Below are positions 36,179 through 48,822 of a stretch of 64,000 nt of DNA, piece after piece. Made by a program: the position numbers and the translations under genes. Below the pieces are notes generated by a model that saw nothing but the letters and a program-made list of their open reading frames with translations, had not been told where the DNA came from and ran no database searches. Positions within the stretch are counted from its first letter, which is position 1. Each line of letters begins with the position of its first letter. Origin of the DNA: Leptodontidium sp. MPI-SDFR-AT-0119 (Eukaryota > Ascomycota > Leotiomycetes > Helotiales > Leptodontidiaceae); assembly GCA_020726505.1 (NCBI GenBank), contig JAHLEZ010000007.1:496001-560000 (forward strand). Reading direction: 5' to 3'.

Positions 36179-39100
36179 AATGAGCCGCTGCAGCAGGGGC
36201 GCTGGGTTTCGCCCGGTGTGAAAAGCTAAGTGTGTGGGAAACCTTGGCTCGGGCTTCACTCGCTGCCGACCGCCGGGCTTCTCCTGCGGATTTATCAGTG
36301 TCAGGAGATTTCTTGCGTTTTGAAAGACCGAATTCGGCTTTTTGTGCTGGATGTGGTCCAGCTGATGCTGCTGAAATGGAAATTGAATGGAGATCTGCGG
36401 TATTTGTTGACGAATCGCCGCGGGAGTTCCCGGCTGTCTTTTATACAATTCTTCAAGGGATAAAGAGTCTTGTGCTCAACAGACCGGAGCCAGATTGGCA
36501 TCTTCAGTCCGTGGGATGGCCGTGGGATACGCGGCGGCCTGGTTTACAAATCTCGGCACCTAGTTTGTAAGAGTATAGATAATCAAGCTGTTCGACAATT
36601 GGTAGTTGGCAAAGAAGCTGTACCGTTCTACCTGACTGATACGGCACCCAAGTTTCCCCTATTATGTGACCAAATGAAGTCTCTTGGAGTCTTGGGCTAA
36701 GATATCAAAATTTAATAGGGGGTTGCTGCGGTGCGCCGTATTTTCATATACGTCCGTACGATGACGAAGTGTGAGAGAGCGGGAACGGAATCTTTTGTCA
36801 TCCGAACCCATGAATCTTCAAACCCCTGTGCAAAGCTTTGGACACATCTTATCGCCGAAGATCCCAAAGATAGGCGTTCCAGAACGATCATGGAAGCTTG
36901 CCCAAAGCCAACCCAGAAGCCGGTTCATGACTTGGTGCGACTTTTATTACTTCGAGTTCGGGGGCAAAGACTAGAAAAGAGCCTCAAGCTGCATCTCATC
37001 ATGCATAATGTCGAAGCGCCACCGACTTCATTGGCCCACAAAAACTTTATTTAAAGCGATTAATGGGAGGTGAGATGAATTGATGGGGTGATTCTGCCGA
37101 GGTCCAGACCCAAACATAGGATCTGAAACTAGTCTTCAATGCCTCCTCCATCTGATATAATTTTTCTCTCTTACGAAACCCACATCCTCCTGTGCGAGAG
37201 GTATCCATCATAGCATGGCTTCCCTACCGCAGGATTATAAGGCGTATGCTTGTATCGTGCATTTTTCTTTCTGATCTGCTCGCTTACTGTAGTGGAATTC
37301 CACCAGGATGGTCACGATGCCCGCAAACTCCAAGACGGGCGGAGCGGAAGTGGTCCTCGCTCAATACCCACCTGCCTGGTGCTAATCTCGGGCATCGCAT
37401 TTCTACGCCCGTAGTATATTTTGTTTGGCCGCCCACGGAACTCTGTCCTAAGGTAGTTGTGCCGTGTGCCGAATCTGATAATGAAGGGAGGGTATCCTTC
37501 CTCGGCAAGTCAGCCCTGTCCTCAAAAATATATTTCTTGATTACCGATCAGCAGGGAAATACTAGGGACTGAATCATAACGACTCAGATGATGTGATACA
37601 CGGTTCGCGAAATAAGATACAGCGTTCCTTTTAATGCTGTGACTGTGATTGATGAGTGAGGAAATACCAGCATCCTATTTAGATGTACCGCGCTTGATTG
37701 ATGCATGTTACGACCAACAGTAAGCGGTTTACCGTGCTTACGTGTTCAACAACCTCGAGATTGGCTGGCTTGTTGCGATTCCTCTGCGAGGCGCCGAATT
37801 AAACTCTTGGTTACCAGAGCATGCTTGACCATATCGAGCTGATAGTGCTTAGTACAGCTTCTGCGGGCACCAAATGATACACTATTCAACAGACAACTTG
37901 AAGTTCCAGCACTTGACGATCGCTCGCAATCGAGCATGTAAACTGTCCAATAATGATGGAACTTCTTTGATAGCATGTTCTGGCCATCAATTTTGTCGAA
38001 CTTCGAGTTAATATAGAGCCTTTTAGGTGAGAAACATGAATGATAGGACCGCTCCGTGGTCCAAACAGACTCGCTGCACGGTCAAACTGCTGAGTAGCGA
38101 GCTCGACGAACATGTGCCACATACATCATAGGTTTCGAGAACAACTGTCTACACTACAACTCGCCTCGCTATCCTCCGCGTGAAATAAGCTCAATTAAGC
38201 TATAGGCGGTTTGTAGCGTGTGTGAACAATTTTTCGTTACTGGCGGGGATATGGAAGGTCCTCAGGAGGCGGGATACCGTCTGAACTCATGATCTACTCC
38301 ACATGATAGACAACTTTTTATTAAACGTTATGATAACAACACTGGGGATGACCCTGGTGGTGAGTAATTATTAGTGTTGTTCCTAAAACCTTCACTCCTG
38401 AGGGCCCTCTACCGGGAGATCTCGCAAACAGCGTCATAGTGGGTAGTCAACCTTCAAGGATAGCCGCAAGCCCCCCCCTTTTAGCTTGGTGTCAACAACC
38501 CTGTCTAGCGGACCACGTCGTCGTTAGGGCTTCGCTCTCTCGGATTATGCTTGTGAGGCTTTTCTCCCTGCTCCTCCCATGCATAATAATCTCGGCGTCT
38601 AGCCAATACCGACGGATCTTCATAACTTGTGTGTCCGTCAAGTCTGAACCGTCCGCCGTAGTCGGTGTAAGACCTCTCGCGATCCGAAGAGCTAAGCCCT
38701 GACATGTCCACCCAGCCCAAGCAAAAGCTCATAGCCTACTCGAATAATACAAATGCAAGCCCAGCTCCTCTCCTTGTTTCCCTGATGCTATCGAATTTCA
38801 AGTCTCAAATTCTTTTTATCTCCGTGGCGCTCCCCTTCCACAGTGTTCTCAATCCTGCATATCATGAGCATCTAGCTTGTCACATCAGACCTCCACACAA
38901 CCCTCCTTGAAGTGCAGTAACATCAACAACAAGCTCAGAAACAACAAGCTCTTCTGGATTTACTTCCGTTCTAGGAACAATTTCCTGTAGCTCTGATCTT
39001 TCAGGGTCCTGTGAAGTCAGCAATCGACATACCGTACCCACCCGTGTTTAAGGATACTTCTCGGACATAACCAGCTACTAAACCAGCCACCCTTGGATGA

Positions 39101-39224
39101 CCCTCTGAATCAGCACAGTCACATAATCAACAGCTTGTATCCAATATCGAGCTTGGATATTAGTTTCAACATTCAAATACTGCAGCCTCCCACCCCACCA
39201 CACCTCCCTCGACCTTTCTTCAGT
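36179..39224. other. Intergenic region upstream of the Zn2Cys6 gene
   Basis: No supported gene. Base composition is more GC-rich at about 36180-36560, where a plus-strand frame of 112 codons lacks a proper ATG. An ATG at about 37214 begins MASLPQDYKAY, which recalls the start of zinc alcohol dehydrogenases, but the frame closes soon after and the downstream part is broken. The last 300 bp are the promoter and leader of the regulator at 39225. Confidence 0.45.
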
Positions 39225-40498
39225 ATGTCTAATTCTGGTTTACCCTCCCCGCCATTAGACGACAACAAATCACACCTCTCAAGAAAAATGTCGAAACCTT
39301 CCAAGTCATTGAACAGAAGTTCAAAGAGGTCAAGTTCATCACATGAACACAGTTCAGTTGTACTAGATGGCAGACACAAGAGAGTTTGGAAAGCATGTGA
39401 AAGATGTCGCATGAAGAAGACCAAGGTATGATATATGTTGCTGCACTGCAAAACTTTCTTGCTGACTTACAAAGTGCGATGGAGAATCACCTTGCAAAAG
39501 ATGTAAAGACGACGGATTAGTATGTACAGCTGGAAGCAGAAAGAAGACCGAGTTCAAGCAATTGCCTCGAGGGTGAGTGTTGATTGTGTAGCGAAACATA
39601 CCAAAGCTAATCACTTACTGCCAGGTACGCCGAGGTTTTGGAGAACACTCAATACGCCCTGATCGCGACAGTTCAAAAGCTTTACACGATGGTCCGCAAT
39701 GGCGAGCAATGGGATTTGGGGGAGCCTGAATTGAATGATAGAGGGCAGCCAGTAATTCACGATATCGCTTCTAAGTTGGGGTGCATACGAGCTTCGCCTG
39801 ACCTCCCATACGCCTTTCCAGAGGGGGAACAAGACTTCGCAGAGTTACAAGCACAATTACAGTCTGCGAGATCAGAGATGGCATCGGAGGACAATGGAAG
39901 TCGCAAGCATTCGGAAGACTCATCTTCATACTCTCCTGGACTTCAAAGAACAGACCGAGCAAGCAGCAGTGAAAGCGACCACTCGAATCTGTCCAAGGAT
40001 TACAACCAAATGATGTGGGCGCAAAGACAAGCAGCTGCGAAGATTGCACCTCGAAAGCCTGCACCGTTGAGCATTGCTCAAAGACCAGTCTCGTTTGAGG
40101 AGGAGCCCGTGTATCAACCTCGTCCTTCCTTGGACACCACTTGCTCGATGCCCTCGCCCATCTACACCGACTACCAAACAGAATCACCCATGTTCCGCAA
40201 TGCTTCGCCTTTCTCTCCGTGGGCGGGAACAGATGAATTTCTTGGACCGGCGCATGCACTCGATCTTACTGCGCATTACATGAGGCAACAAATTCAGGTC
40301 CCAAGATCATCACCACTAGCGAGGCAAGGTGGATTCGATGCCGATGCCCTCAAAGCAATGCAGATGAACGATGGACTGAACTTTGCGGATGGAACCATCA
40401 GACCGAATATGCTTGATTGCCATGGAGGGTACGATATGGATCAAATGGACAACATCATCTTTACGGGGGATTACGAAAGTCAGATGGGAATGGCCTAA
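39225..40498 (+). CDS. Zn(II)2Cys6 transcription factor, 390 aa
   Basis: Three exons: 39225-39425, 39475-39572 and 39625-40498, with introns of 49 bp (GTATGA...CAAAG) and 52 bp (GTGAGT...GCCAG). The first intron splits the zinc cluster between KKTK and C68. The joined cluster is C58-x2-C61-x6-C68-x5-C74-x2-C77-x6-C84 with the basic loop RMKKTK, a canonical DNA-binding binuclear cluster. It is followed by a short linker and GYAEVLENTQYALIATVQKLY, a likely dimerisation helix. The C-terminal half is Ser/Pro/Gln/Met-rich and disordered. There is no fungal_trans middle homology domain. The region after the cluster recalls the short Zn2Cys6 regulators related to Fusarium EBR1, but I could not confirm this. 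The start at 39225 is the first ATG; the upstream open frame lacks one. Likely nuclear. Confidence 0.93.
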
Positions 40499-43400
40499 TT
40501 CCATTGGCCCCTTTTTCTTTGTGCAAAATGGAGGCGGCTGAGCGGCGCATTTGATTTCTGTCACGAGTTTTCTACTGTTTAATGATTCCCATTCTTGTTC
40601 AATGCTATCCTTGACGGGTTGTATCTATAGAGGTTATTACAGGTCCTTCATTCACATGTTGACCAAAGGGTTAGGCGTTCAGGTTGAGGGATAGTCAGGG
40701 CGCAAGAACCATAATTGATGGAAGTCAATTCAACCGTTACCACTCAAACAAAGCTCCTCCGTACAACATCTCTGCCGTGTGATTCCCAGTCGAGCGCCAT
40801 TTCGCTTGGAAAGTCTATTCAGCAATCTGAAGCTTTTACTCATTGTCTCGAAGTAGAATAAAGTTAAGTCGGGGTCGGAGGTATTCCCAGCCAACCAACC
40901 TCCTGATTATACGGACTTTATGCACACAGTACAGACGCAACCCCACTAATGCCAAGGATGCGTGGCATGATGTAGAGTAGGTAATCAACACGCAGTCCCC
41001 AATCGCTGGCTGCTTACCCACATGCCGCTTGGTGGCTTCTCCCCAGAATGATGATTACACAACCGCCACCACACCTCACACCACGCTGCCAGCCAACCAG
41101 CCAGTCTGCCAGGCATCGGAGCTCTCTAACGAAGCGCAACACATTGGTCGTCGCCAGGGACTAAATTATTCGGCAAACCATTACCGACTCAACCTAGCCA
41201 GAAGGAACAAGTCTGACAGGACACTGGACAGGCAGAATCGAAATACCGCTTGCTCGCCACCATCTGAACCATCGAATGCCGTTTATCCAAAAAGGAGATC
41301 GACATACCCCCCGCCCGCTCCATTACAGCCTGGAAGCTTCTCAGAACTAAACTCTGCTTGACCGCAAATGAACATTCGTGCGTGCAGGATTGCAGGATGT
41401 AGCTCTCCCCCGAACGAAGTGATATCCGCTTTCGGCCGAAAGCAGCATCTGAGTAAGTTGCCAACTTGCCCAGGATCCCTCTGCTCCTTAATCTCACGGA
41501 ATTAAGTAAACTTCTCGGCCATGGGAGAAAGAAAGAAGGACGGACAATCTGCTGCCTGGATTAGGCACCTTCAATAACAACTAACGTCCGCTGGTCTGAG
41601 AGAGAACGAGCAGATTTGACGTCCAAGCAAGGATGTTTGATTTGCTGATGTGGCTGTGGATGCTTGCTGAGGGGCAGGTACGACGTACGGAGGGGTAAGG
41701 AAAGTAAGAAGCCCGCTCGGATAGCCATGTCAAACCGAGTCCGAACACACACACAAGAGCCCGACACGGCGGAGAAGTTGATGGATTCTACGGGCTATGC
41801 ATGCACGCCAAGCTGAACATAGTCTTGAAATGGCACTTTTTGGAATCGTGCAGTCGGTTAGTCTCTTTGGGCGTTTTTGGAGGCGTGCTGTCCTGGAATT
41901 CAAGCTAGAAAGTTAGTTAGTTACACAAAGCAGACAACACATGTTATGGAATCGGTCGTGCGTGCGGCTGGAAAAGGAAGGATTGTGATTTGTGAAATTA
42001 CGGTATGATCTCCATAGGTAGGGGCAGAAATCTTTGACAACGAATTTACCATCCATCGATCATGCGCCGCCGGAAGGAAGCACACGGGACTTGCATGATG
42101 TTTGGCTGCGAGTGCGAGTTCACGGCGTAGATTGGAGCTGGTTGCCGCAAGGCTGCGGCGTCCATAGACAGATAGCCTTTTGGATGGAACCATCCAAAAG
42201 TAAGAATGGTTTCGACCTTGATGACTGTGTTTTTGGCGTTGCGGCTTGTTCTAGACCTGCGACATAGCGGGGTATCTGGCCTCTTTCGTCAAGAGTGCTC
42301 AACAACCCAACCAGTCTTGCTTTCATCGGCCGTTACCTGATACTCCCCGAAGCAAATGCTTATTCCTCGAATTCTACTGTTACTTTCATTGCCTTTTCAT
42401 AGAGTAGCCGCCGTTTGGCCCTTGAGACGGCGGGATGTCCACTCCCACACCGCGACCTCGTCGTTGGAGATCCAATCTCGGACATTTTAGTAAGCCGCAT
42501 ACATTGTTTTCCAACAAGGTGGATTTGCTGATAATGTGCTCGGAACTGTGTATCCCTTCCTCTTCTGAAAGTAATCAGGTTCAAGGCCTCAATCTAGGCA
42601 GTGCTACTTGATGGAATCAGCATGTTGCAGGTGGACTTTTCGCTGTGATGGGAATGCGCTCGCTTTCCGCACTCTTGATTCTTTGCGCAAGGATGGATTA
42701 TCGAAGTTTTTGTTTTACATGCAATACTTGTTGGGATATGCAGGTCCACCTAGCATGGTTACTGATCACCTCAATGTTCTGAACATCCTAGGTTGCTCGG
42801 AGTTGTGAAGTAGGATATCCGTGACTGAGATAATCGTCGAGACCTGCCACATCGCCTAACTCTGATGGCTCGTTGACTTGCCCAAAGTATCTTTCCTTCC
42901 CGTCCACATCCAAATATTGGATAATCCAAAGACTCGACAGAAATAACTCAACTGTCAACAAGACGCAATTGTCTGGAGCTTAGATATCTCTCCCAGAGCT
43001 CAACACACACCATCTTACACAATACGCTAATTAGGTGTTTGTGGCGAGGACAGCGGTTCTTTAAGCTTAAATTCAGGGCAATCGCCTCCCCCGCATACGG
43101 CAGGTGTTTCGAGGACCAAATCGCCTATCAAACCCGCCATCATGGGGGTCGATCTCTTCCACCACCCTTCACGATCTCGGAATGACTGCCGATATCGAGC
43201 AGATGCCCCCGCCAGTTCGCCATCGAAGCTCTCGGGAAGTCTGGAGCTTTCGGTCGTGGAGTGGGGGTGTCCGGAACACTGGGGAGTGGTACGAAGGTTG
43301 GGAATTACTTCCGAGCTTTCCGGCCCAGCCTGAGATATATAAAGGACGCTTGAAGAACATGCACTTCAGTGTTTTCCCCTACGAGCTTGGAATGGATGCT

Positions 43401-45197
43401 AGGATGTACGCGTCATTGCGAATTGGCACGTCGGATTCAGAGACGCTCGGCGTGCTCAGCCTCGCACTCGTCGTACACTACTTCAACCAATACGAAAGTA
43501 TCGGATACGGCTAAAAGGCTCCTGCCGTTGGCCCACCAAAGAAAGTTACCCAGGCGTTGAATTTGCTGAAGGATGCCCAGCGGCTGGGTGGCATCCCACC
43601 AGAATCGTGTTCGGACCCGTTTTCGCATCCGGCTAGGTGTAATTTACGATATACGTAGATACGGTGCTGCGAGAAGAATCCTTGATTGGGGTGCACTACG
43701 GTCGACTTTCTGGACATCAACGGACAGATTGGATCGAAATTCCGGGCTTGGACGAATTGTGGACGTCGTATGATTGTCAGATGATGGAAATTCAAAGTTC
43801 CGATTGCCCGTTGACACGCCTTGGATGTTGTGGTATCTGAAACTTGGACGCTGGGCCGAGTGACCTTCGGACTCAAGACGAACGCCGAGTCGCTTTTTTC
43901 TGGACGCCGAGAGAAATTTATTGCAAGCCCGAGGCGCGGAAGGGCCTTGGGACGAAGGCGAGTTGATAGGCGTGGACGAACAGCGAAATAGAGTTTTTGT
44001 CCTGCCAAGGATCAAGAACTCCAAGAAGGACAAACAGTCCTACATAACGGTCTTCGGCGTCTACATCAAGTAATCTCCTGTCAGCATTCCCAAAGTGGAT
44101 GGCAGCTTTTGTGCTTGGCTAGATGATCGGCATACTGAGCCATGATATTTCCTACATCCATGCAACAAAAGTTTGTTGCATCTGGCTCATGCTAAATGGG
44201 GATTGCATACCCCTGATTGAAGTGCTTGCGCGTTCTGGTGGCTATTGCATCTTCAGTATCAAAGGTTTCGGGCTTGTATATTGTCATACCACGGCTCATC
44301 CGTCGACCTTTCGTTGTAGTGAGTTAGTTCTTCACGAAGCGAAAAGTTAATATCCAGTCAGCCAATGCTCGGTACTGATCTCCCCCATTAATCCCAGTGA
44401 CCCCCACTCAAGATCTGGCTGTTATGTTCTGCAAAGTTAGTTCTTTTTTGATTGCATTTTCATCCGGGATGTTCGTTTCAAGATCTTCAAGTCGCTGGCA
44501 TGAGTTCTAGCTTAACCACCTGTTTCTGCTTCCTTCTTTGCAACTCTTGAGTTACTAGATCTTTGCTGTCGAAGATAATTTCCAAGTTCCGATACTAGTA
44601 CGTCTTTCACTTCTGTGGAACATCCTATAAATCTCTGCCACGCTAGTTGTCTAGATCTTAAGTCGACATGGAGGTTTTGGCGGTGTATGTTCAGACATGG
44701 TATGCATCCGCATGCTGTGCTGTCCACTTGTAGTGGACCCCACTTTGCACTGGAAGCTTCCAAAGCGCAGTCATGTAAGATATTTGCTTTTGAAGTTCTT
44801 TTTTCCTTTTCGGGACCAAGACTAACCTAAGCGCCGCAAGGCCTGAAAAGTGCATTTGTCTGGGAAGTTTTCGTCTGGCAAAATCTATCCCATCGCATTT
44901 ATGATAGGCGACCTACCAGTTGACCGTTGATGTATTCGTGTATCAGAAGATGAAATGCTAGCAGGGCATGTCCAGTATAGTGCATTGATGGCAAACGGCG
45001 ATGGTTGCGTGGGGCCTGTCCTCCTGGCTTAAACTCGAATTGAACCCTATCAGCAGCACTTATTTGAGATGCCCATGACCAATCCACAATCCCTCTCAGA
45101 GTCGAAAATTTTCATCTCACAATGGAGATAACGTGACCTGTGAGATAAAGTCTTTCGTGCTGTTTTGAAAGTCCACAGTTCATCCCCCCCCCTTTAA
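40499..45197. other. Gene-poor region with possible decayed sequence
   Basis: No intact gene is supported. Between about 43100 and 44110 the sequence is more GC-rich and coding-like on the plus strand, but the coding-like segments switch frame several times (for example 43104-43514, then KKVTQALNLLKDAQRLGG near 43540-43590, then VFVLPRIKNSKKDKQ near 43995-44040). This suggests a frameshifted relic. The rest shows only short overlapping frames. Confidence 0.4.
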
Positions 45198-45473
45198 AAA
45201 AAAGCCAATCGATATCAACATCAACAGGAACCAACGCCAAACACCCTGCTGGACCTCGGTGGAGAAGCTTTACCGCTGTATGGCGAAAGCACCATCAAGC
45301 TCGCCCTGGCTGGCCGTGTAATATCAGCAAAACAGCGGCGCCAAGGAATTTACCAGTTCATCGTGGACATCACCACAGCTGTAGATGCGGAGGAGGCCGA
45401 GCCAGATTTTGAGGATGCTGACGAACTACCTGAGTACTTCAACATGAGCTATCTTTGGGGAAGGCTGGAGTAA
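45198..45473 (+). CDS. Orphan coding-like frame, perhaps a last exon or relic
   Basis: A GC-richer open frame of 92 codons lies in AT-richer surroundings and ends with TAA at 45471-45473. It has no in-frame ATG near its start, so a start-based search misses it. A reasonable splice acceptor (CAACAG, ending 45227) would begin an exon at 45228 reading EPTPNTLLDLGGEALPLYGE and ending EYFNMSYLWGRLE. Codon composition and the acidic stretch EEAEPDFEDADELPEYF look protein-like. I recognise no family and find no convincing upstream exon, so it may be the tail of a truncated gene. Confidence 0.3.
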   Translation, partial: KKANRYQHQQEPTPNTLLDLGGEALPLYGESTIKLALAGRVISAKQRRQGIYQFIVDITTAVDAEEAEPDFEDADELPEYFNMSYLWGRLE

Positions 45474-47782
45474 TCGCAAGCTGGGTTGAATGCAAAGAAC
45501 GCAGAATATATTCGCGTTACCAACCATTTCCGCTGTACAGCTCGGAATTCAGAACTGTATAGAACTGTATGATGAATTTCTGTTACTCAATATGCTCGCG
45601 GAAGCGTTATCTAGCCGAAGGAGTTAGTCGCTGGCAGCTGGTTGTCAAAGAGCTTGCTCGTTTTCCAGCCAACAAACTCCAATCCCCTTTCTTTCAGTCA
45701 GTCTCCATTCTGTTCTGCTCGAAACAATGCCACGAGCATATGTTATTCAAAATCAGAACGCTCCGTACAACTGATCCTGGGGCGGTCTTTAGCCCGTCCC
45801 AGGCCCAAACGAATGTAGGCCTGCCAATTTATTTTCACTGCTGTATAGTTTTGAAATAAAGCATAGATCGACTTGTTGAATTTACAGTGAGTTTCCTGCA
45901 TCGTCATGAAATTGCTGTTCTGGGGAATATTTCATTAGCTTAGTAGGAAACCATGCCTGATTTACAAGGACGCTTGTCCGAATAAATGGAATAACAAACT
46001 CAAATAAAACGGGAAGATGCATGTAGAGCAAGACTATATGGACACGGAAATATAAAAAACTGACATCTTTCGGAGCACACAATTCTACGCTTTGTTGATG
46101 TTTGCTCGTTAAGCGAGGCAACTAAAGGGGGCGGGGTAAGATTCATCCCAAATTTGATAATTTATACCACCTCCTAGTCCTATATGCTCGTGACTCTTGA
46201 TTACAGTATTGTTCAAGGGTAGTTTTTGAAGCTTCATACTATCTTATTAACTGTATCAGATCTGAACTCCACCCCCTCCTCACCCCCCCTAGACAACCAA
46301 CAGCCTCATTAAGTCCTTCTCCGAATGAAACAAGATTCGCAATAGTTCAAGCACCTTCTAGGTCGTCGTCAATAACACCTCAGCAGTACTCGGTCGACAT
46401 AACAGGAGAGGCAAATCCAAAGCTCCTATCGTGGAGCAGGCAGCCCAAACCTACAGGTCATAGAAGAAGACTGAAACCAGTACACCACCTCTGACATGCT
46501 TCCCAAACACAGTTAACAACCACACCACAGAGCAACTCTCTATACATCACAAGACTGACATAGTCTGAGTAGTTTCAACAAACCGTCGAACGAGGCAGTA
46601 CACAAGGTGCAATCTAATATCACAGCTGTAATGGAATGTCGAACGACGTCCCCGGATACCGTCGACGTGGCGCTACACCTCAAGTTTCTGAGCAATAGGA
46701 AGCTATTGAAGCTCGCTATAGTTCAGTGAGCATCCTGGTGAAGGTTAGATCTCTATATATGCTTAAAATATGTATAAAATTCCGGTAGATAAACAGACTT
46801 TCAGGATTTGCCAGCAGTCCAGCTGTAAAGGACGGTAAATCGGGGTGAAGGAAGCAAGGGACGAGAGGAATAGACAACTCCAACTAAATGGAACAACTCT
46901 CCTGTCGTTATAAGTGACGACATATAGTAATACGTATTGTTTCCCTGCCAGAAAATACAGGGTACCCCGACGCGAAATCAGTCGAATATCCTCGTCGAGC
47001 CCATCAATCTCTATTTTATCTTGCCTTTCACCTTTCCTGCCTGGAGCCACAAGCTCAAAGAAAATCAAGTTATCCAATAAAATCAATGTAAACTGCTCGT
47101 CCGGTTTATTTTCTCTTCATTTGCTGGAAAGTCAAGCAATTTACTCCGTGGAGGAGGAGGGCATTCGCTTAGCCCACCCACCCAGCACAGTAACAAAGCC
47201 AAGAAAATTGGCGTTCAGATTAATCGCGCAACTACAGTGAGAATACAAGTATATCTGTATGAGGGATTTCTGCATGCGCTATTAGATTGCTTTGCACTGA
47301 AATCCTGTTTGAAGGGCTGCGCCACAGTCTGTAGCTACCTGAGACAAGTTGGGGTGCAGCTTAGAGTCGTTCCTTCTGCCTTGACAGTTTCTGGGGGAAC
47401 TTGTATTTTACACTGTGTTATGAAACCTCGAGTAGGTAGTCTCCAAATTCCAATGAAAAAGTCTGGTATGTTCCCTTCTCCGCATGTCGTTAAGTGAAGC
47501 GGGGAAGGCGCGATCCCATAAGACTTATTACCCCCCAACCATCACATCTCTTACTGTCCCTCAAACATCTTCATCTTCAAAACCACCAATATCCACTGCA
47601 CTTCAACATTTTATAGCCAACACATATACTCGCTACCCTCAACAGCAATACCCATTTGCTCAACCTGGCAGATCTCTCTACCTTCACTTGCGAGCTGACA
47701 GATCAACACAAGAACGAACTCCAGAAAGCACACCACTTCACAAACACATCATCGGCGAGAACAAATAACTCATAGATAAGGA
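45474..47782. other. Intergenic region upstream of the 253-residue cysteine-rich gene
   Basis: No supported gene. A frame at 47484-47768 is Ser/Thr/Gln-rich leader-like sequence just upstream of the ATG at 47783. TTTATAG near 47610 is a weak TATA candidate. Confidence 0.5.
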
Positions 47783-48544
47783 ATGGCTAATCGCAACGAC
47801 CGATACAAGCGACTTAGTTCGTGCGAAGATCTCAATTGGAGAGCACCACAACCCACCCATCCTCAGCACACCCAACGAGAAATCACAGCTCCCATCGATC
47901 CACAGCCTCCGCGAGCTCAAGGGAATCCACAAGCTACTCCCTCCAAGAACAATGTCCGTATAAGATCATCGATCGCCGAACGAAACCAACGCATGCAGAT
48001 AAGATCAGAAATGTTAAGTGACGGCGGCGGGAGCACCACCTCATCTGATGCCAGCCACAACAACAACAACAGGTCACAAACCTCCAAATCCGCGGCAATA
48101 ATCGAGAACAACGGAGTGACGCCACATTCTCACACTGCCTGCCTCGAATGCGCTACTTTCCTCAGCTATAATATCTGGAATAACTGTCCACCGGACGCAA
48201 CGCATCCCGAGTACAAAGTTGTCGATGGGCCCTGCAACCATTGTGCCAGGGAAGGCGAAGAAGTTAAGTTGCATTGTGAGCCTTTGAGATGTAGTAAGTG
48301 CTTGGAGGGCTTGAGTATAAAGCAGATGATGGATCGACGGGATCGGACGCTTTTGGATCGGGGATACACCAAGGATGATAACTATACGTTCTCAAAGCCG
48401 AGGGAGGGACGCCATGGCAGAGTGTACGCGGAGTGGAAGGATGTGAGATTTGGACCTTGTCAACTTACTCCGATGGAGGAGTCAAGACAAGCGCGGCTTA
48501 TTCAAATAACTGAGCTAGCTGGAAGGCAGGCCGGGCGTTGGTAA
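47783..48544 (+). CDS. Cysteine-rich, probably zinc-binding protein of unknown function, 253 aa
   Basis: A single exon with ATG at 47783. Residues 1-115 are polar and low-complexity (Pro/Gln/His, Ser/Asn/Thr). The cysteines are packed at 120-173: C120-x2-C123, C135, C151-x2-C154, C165 and C170-x2-C173. Eight cysteines could hold two zinc ions. The spacing is not that of a canonical Zn2Cys6 cluster, and the C-terminal 80 residues are charged with no recognised domain. It lies tail-to-tail with the multi-cluster gene at 48823-51906, only 278 bp between the two stop codons. It shares the style of C-x2-C modules (CLEC here, CLAC there), so the two may be related or act together. Function is unknown; do not read this as a transcription factor on the cysteines alone. 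Confidence 0.75.
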   Translation: MANRNDRYKRLSSCEDLNWRAPQPTHPQHTQREITAPIDPQPPRAQGNPQATPSKNNVRIRSSIAERNQRMQIRSEMLSDGGGSTTSSDASHNNNNRSQTSKSAAIIENNGVTPHSHTACLECATFLSYNIWNNCPPDATHPEYKVVDGPCNHCAREGEEVKLHCEPLRCSKCLEGLSIKQMMDRRDRTLLDRGYTKDDNYTFSKPREGRHGRVYAEWKDVRFGPCQLTPMEESRQARLIQITELAGRQAGRW

Positions 48545-48822
48545 TGGAAATTGTGCGGGTGAGGTGTATATATGACAGAAGGAGATGGCGTCTGGAGTTG
48601 TTGAACCTTGGTGGAGTATTTCTTCACCACAGCAGGGAAACATCCCACACAGCGAGACTTATTCAGCAGAGCAGAAAACAAAGCCAGAAATCATAATAAA
48701 CTCAGAAAGCCGGATTCAAAAACCATGGTATCATAACACAGAATCATCATCCTTGTGACCACAACCAACCCAGCAGCTCAACACCTCGTTCCTTCTCCAA
48801 TCCTGCAAAACCCAGAAGCAGT

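Noticed and set aside
37192..37572. Possible zinc alcohol dehydrogenase relic (MASLPQDYKAY start and a GHDARK-like stretch)
   Set aside because: The resemblance rests on about a dozen residues, the frame closes quickly and no catalytic zinc motif can be read.
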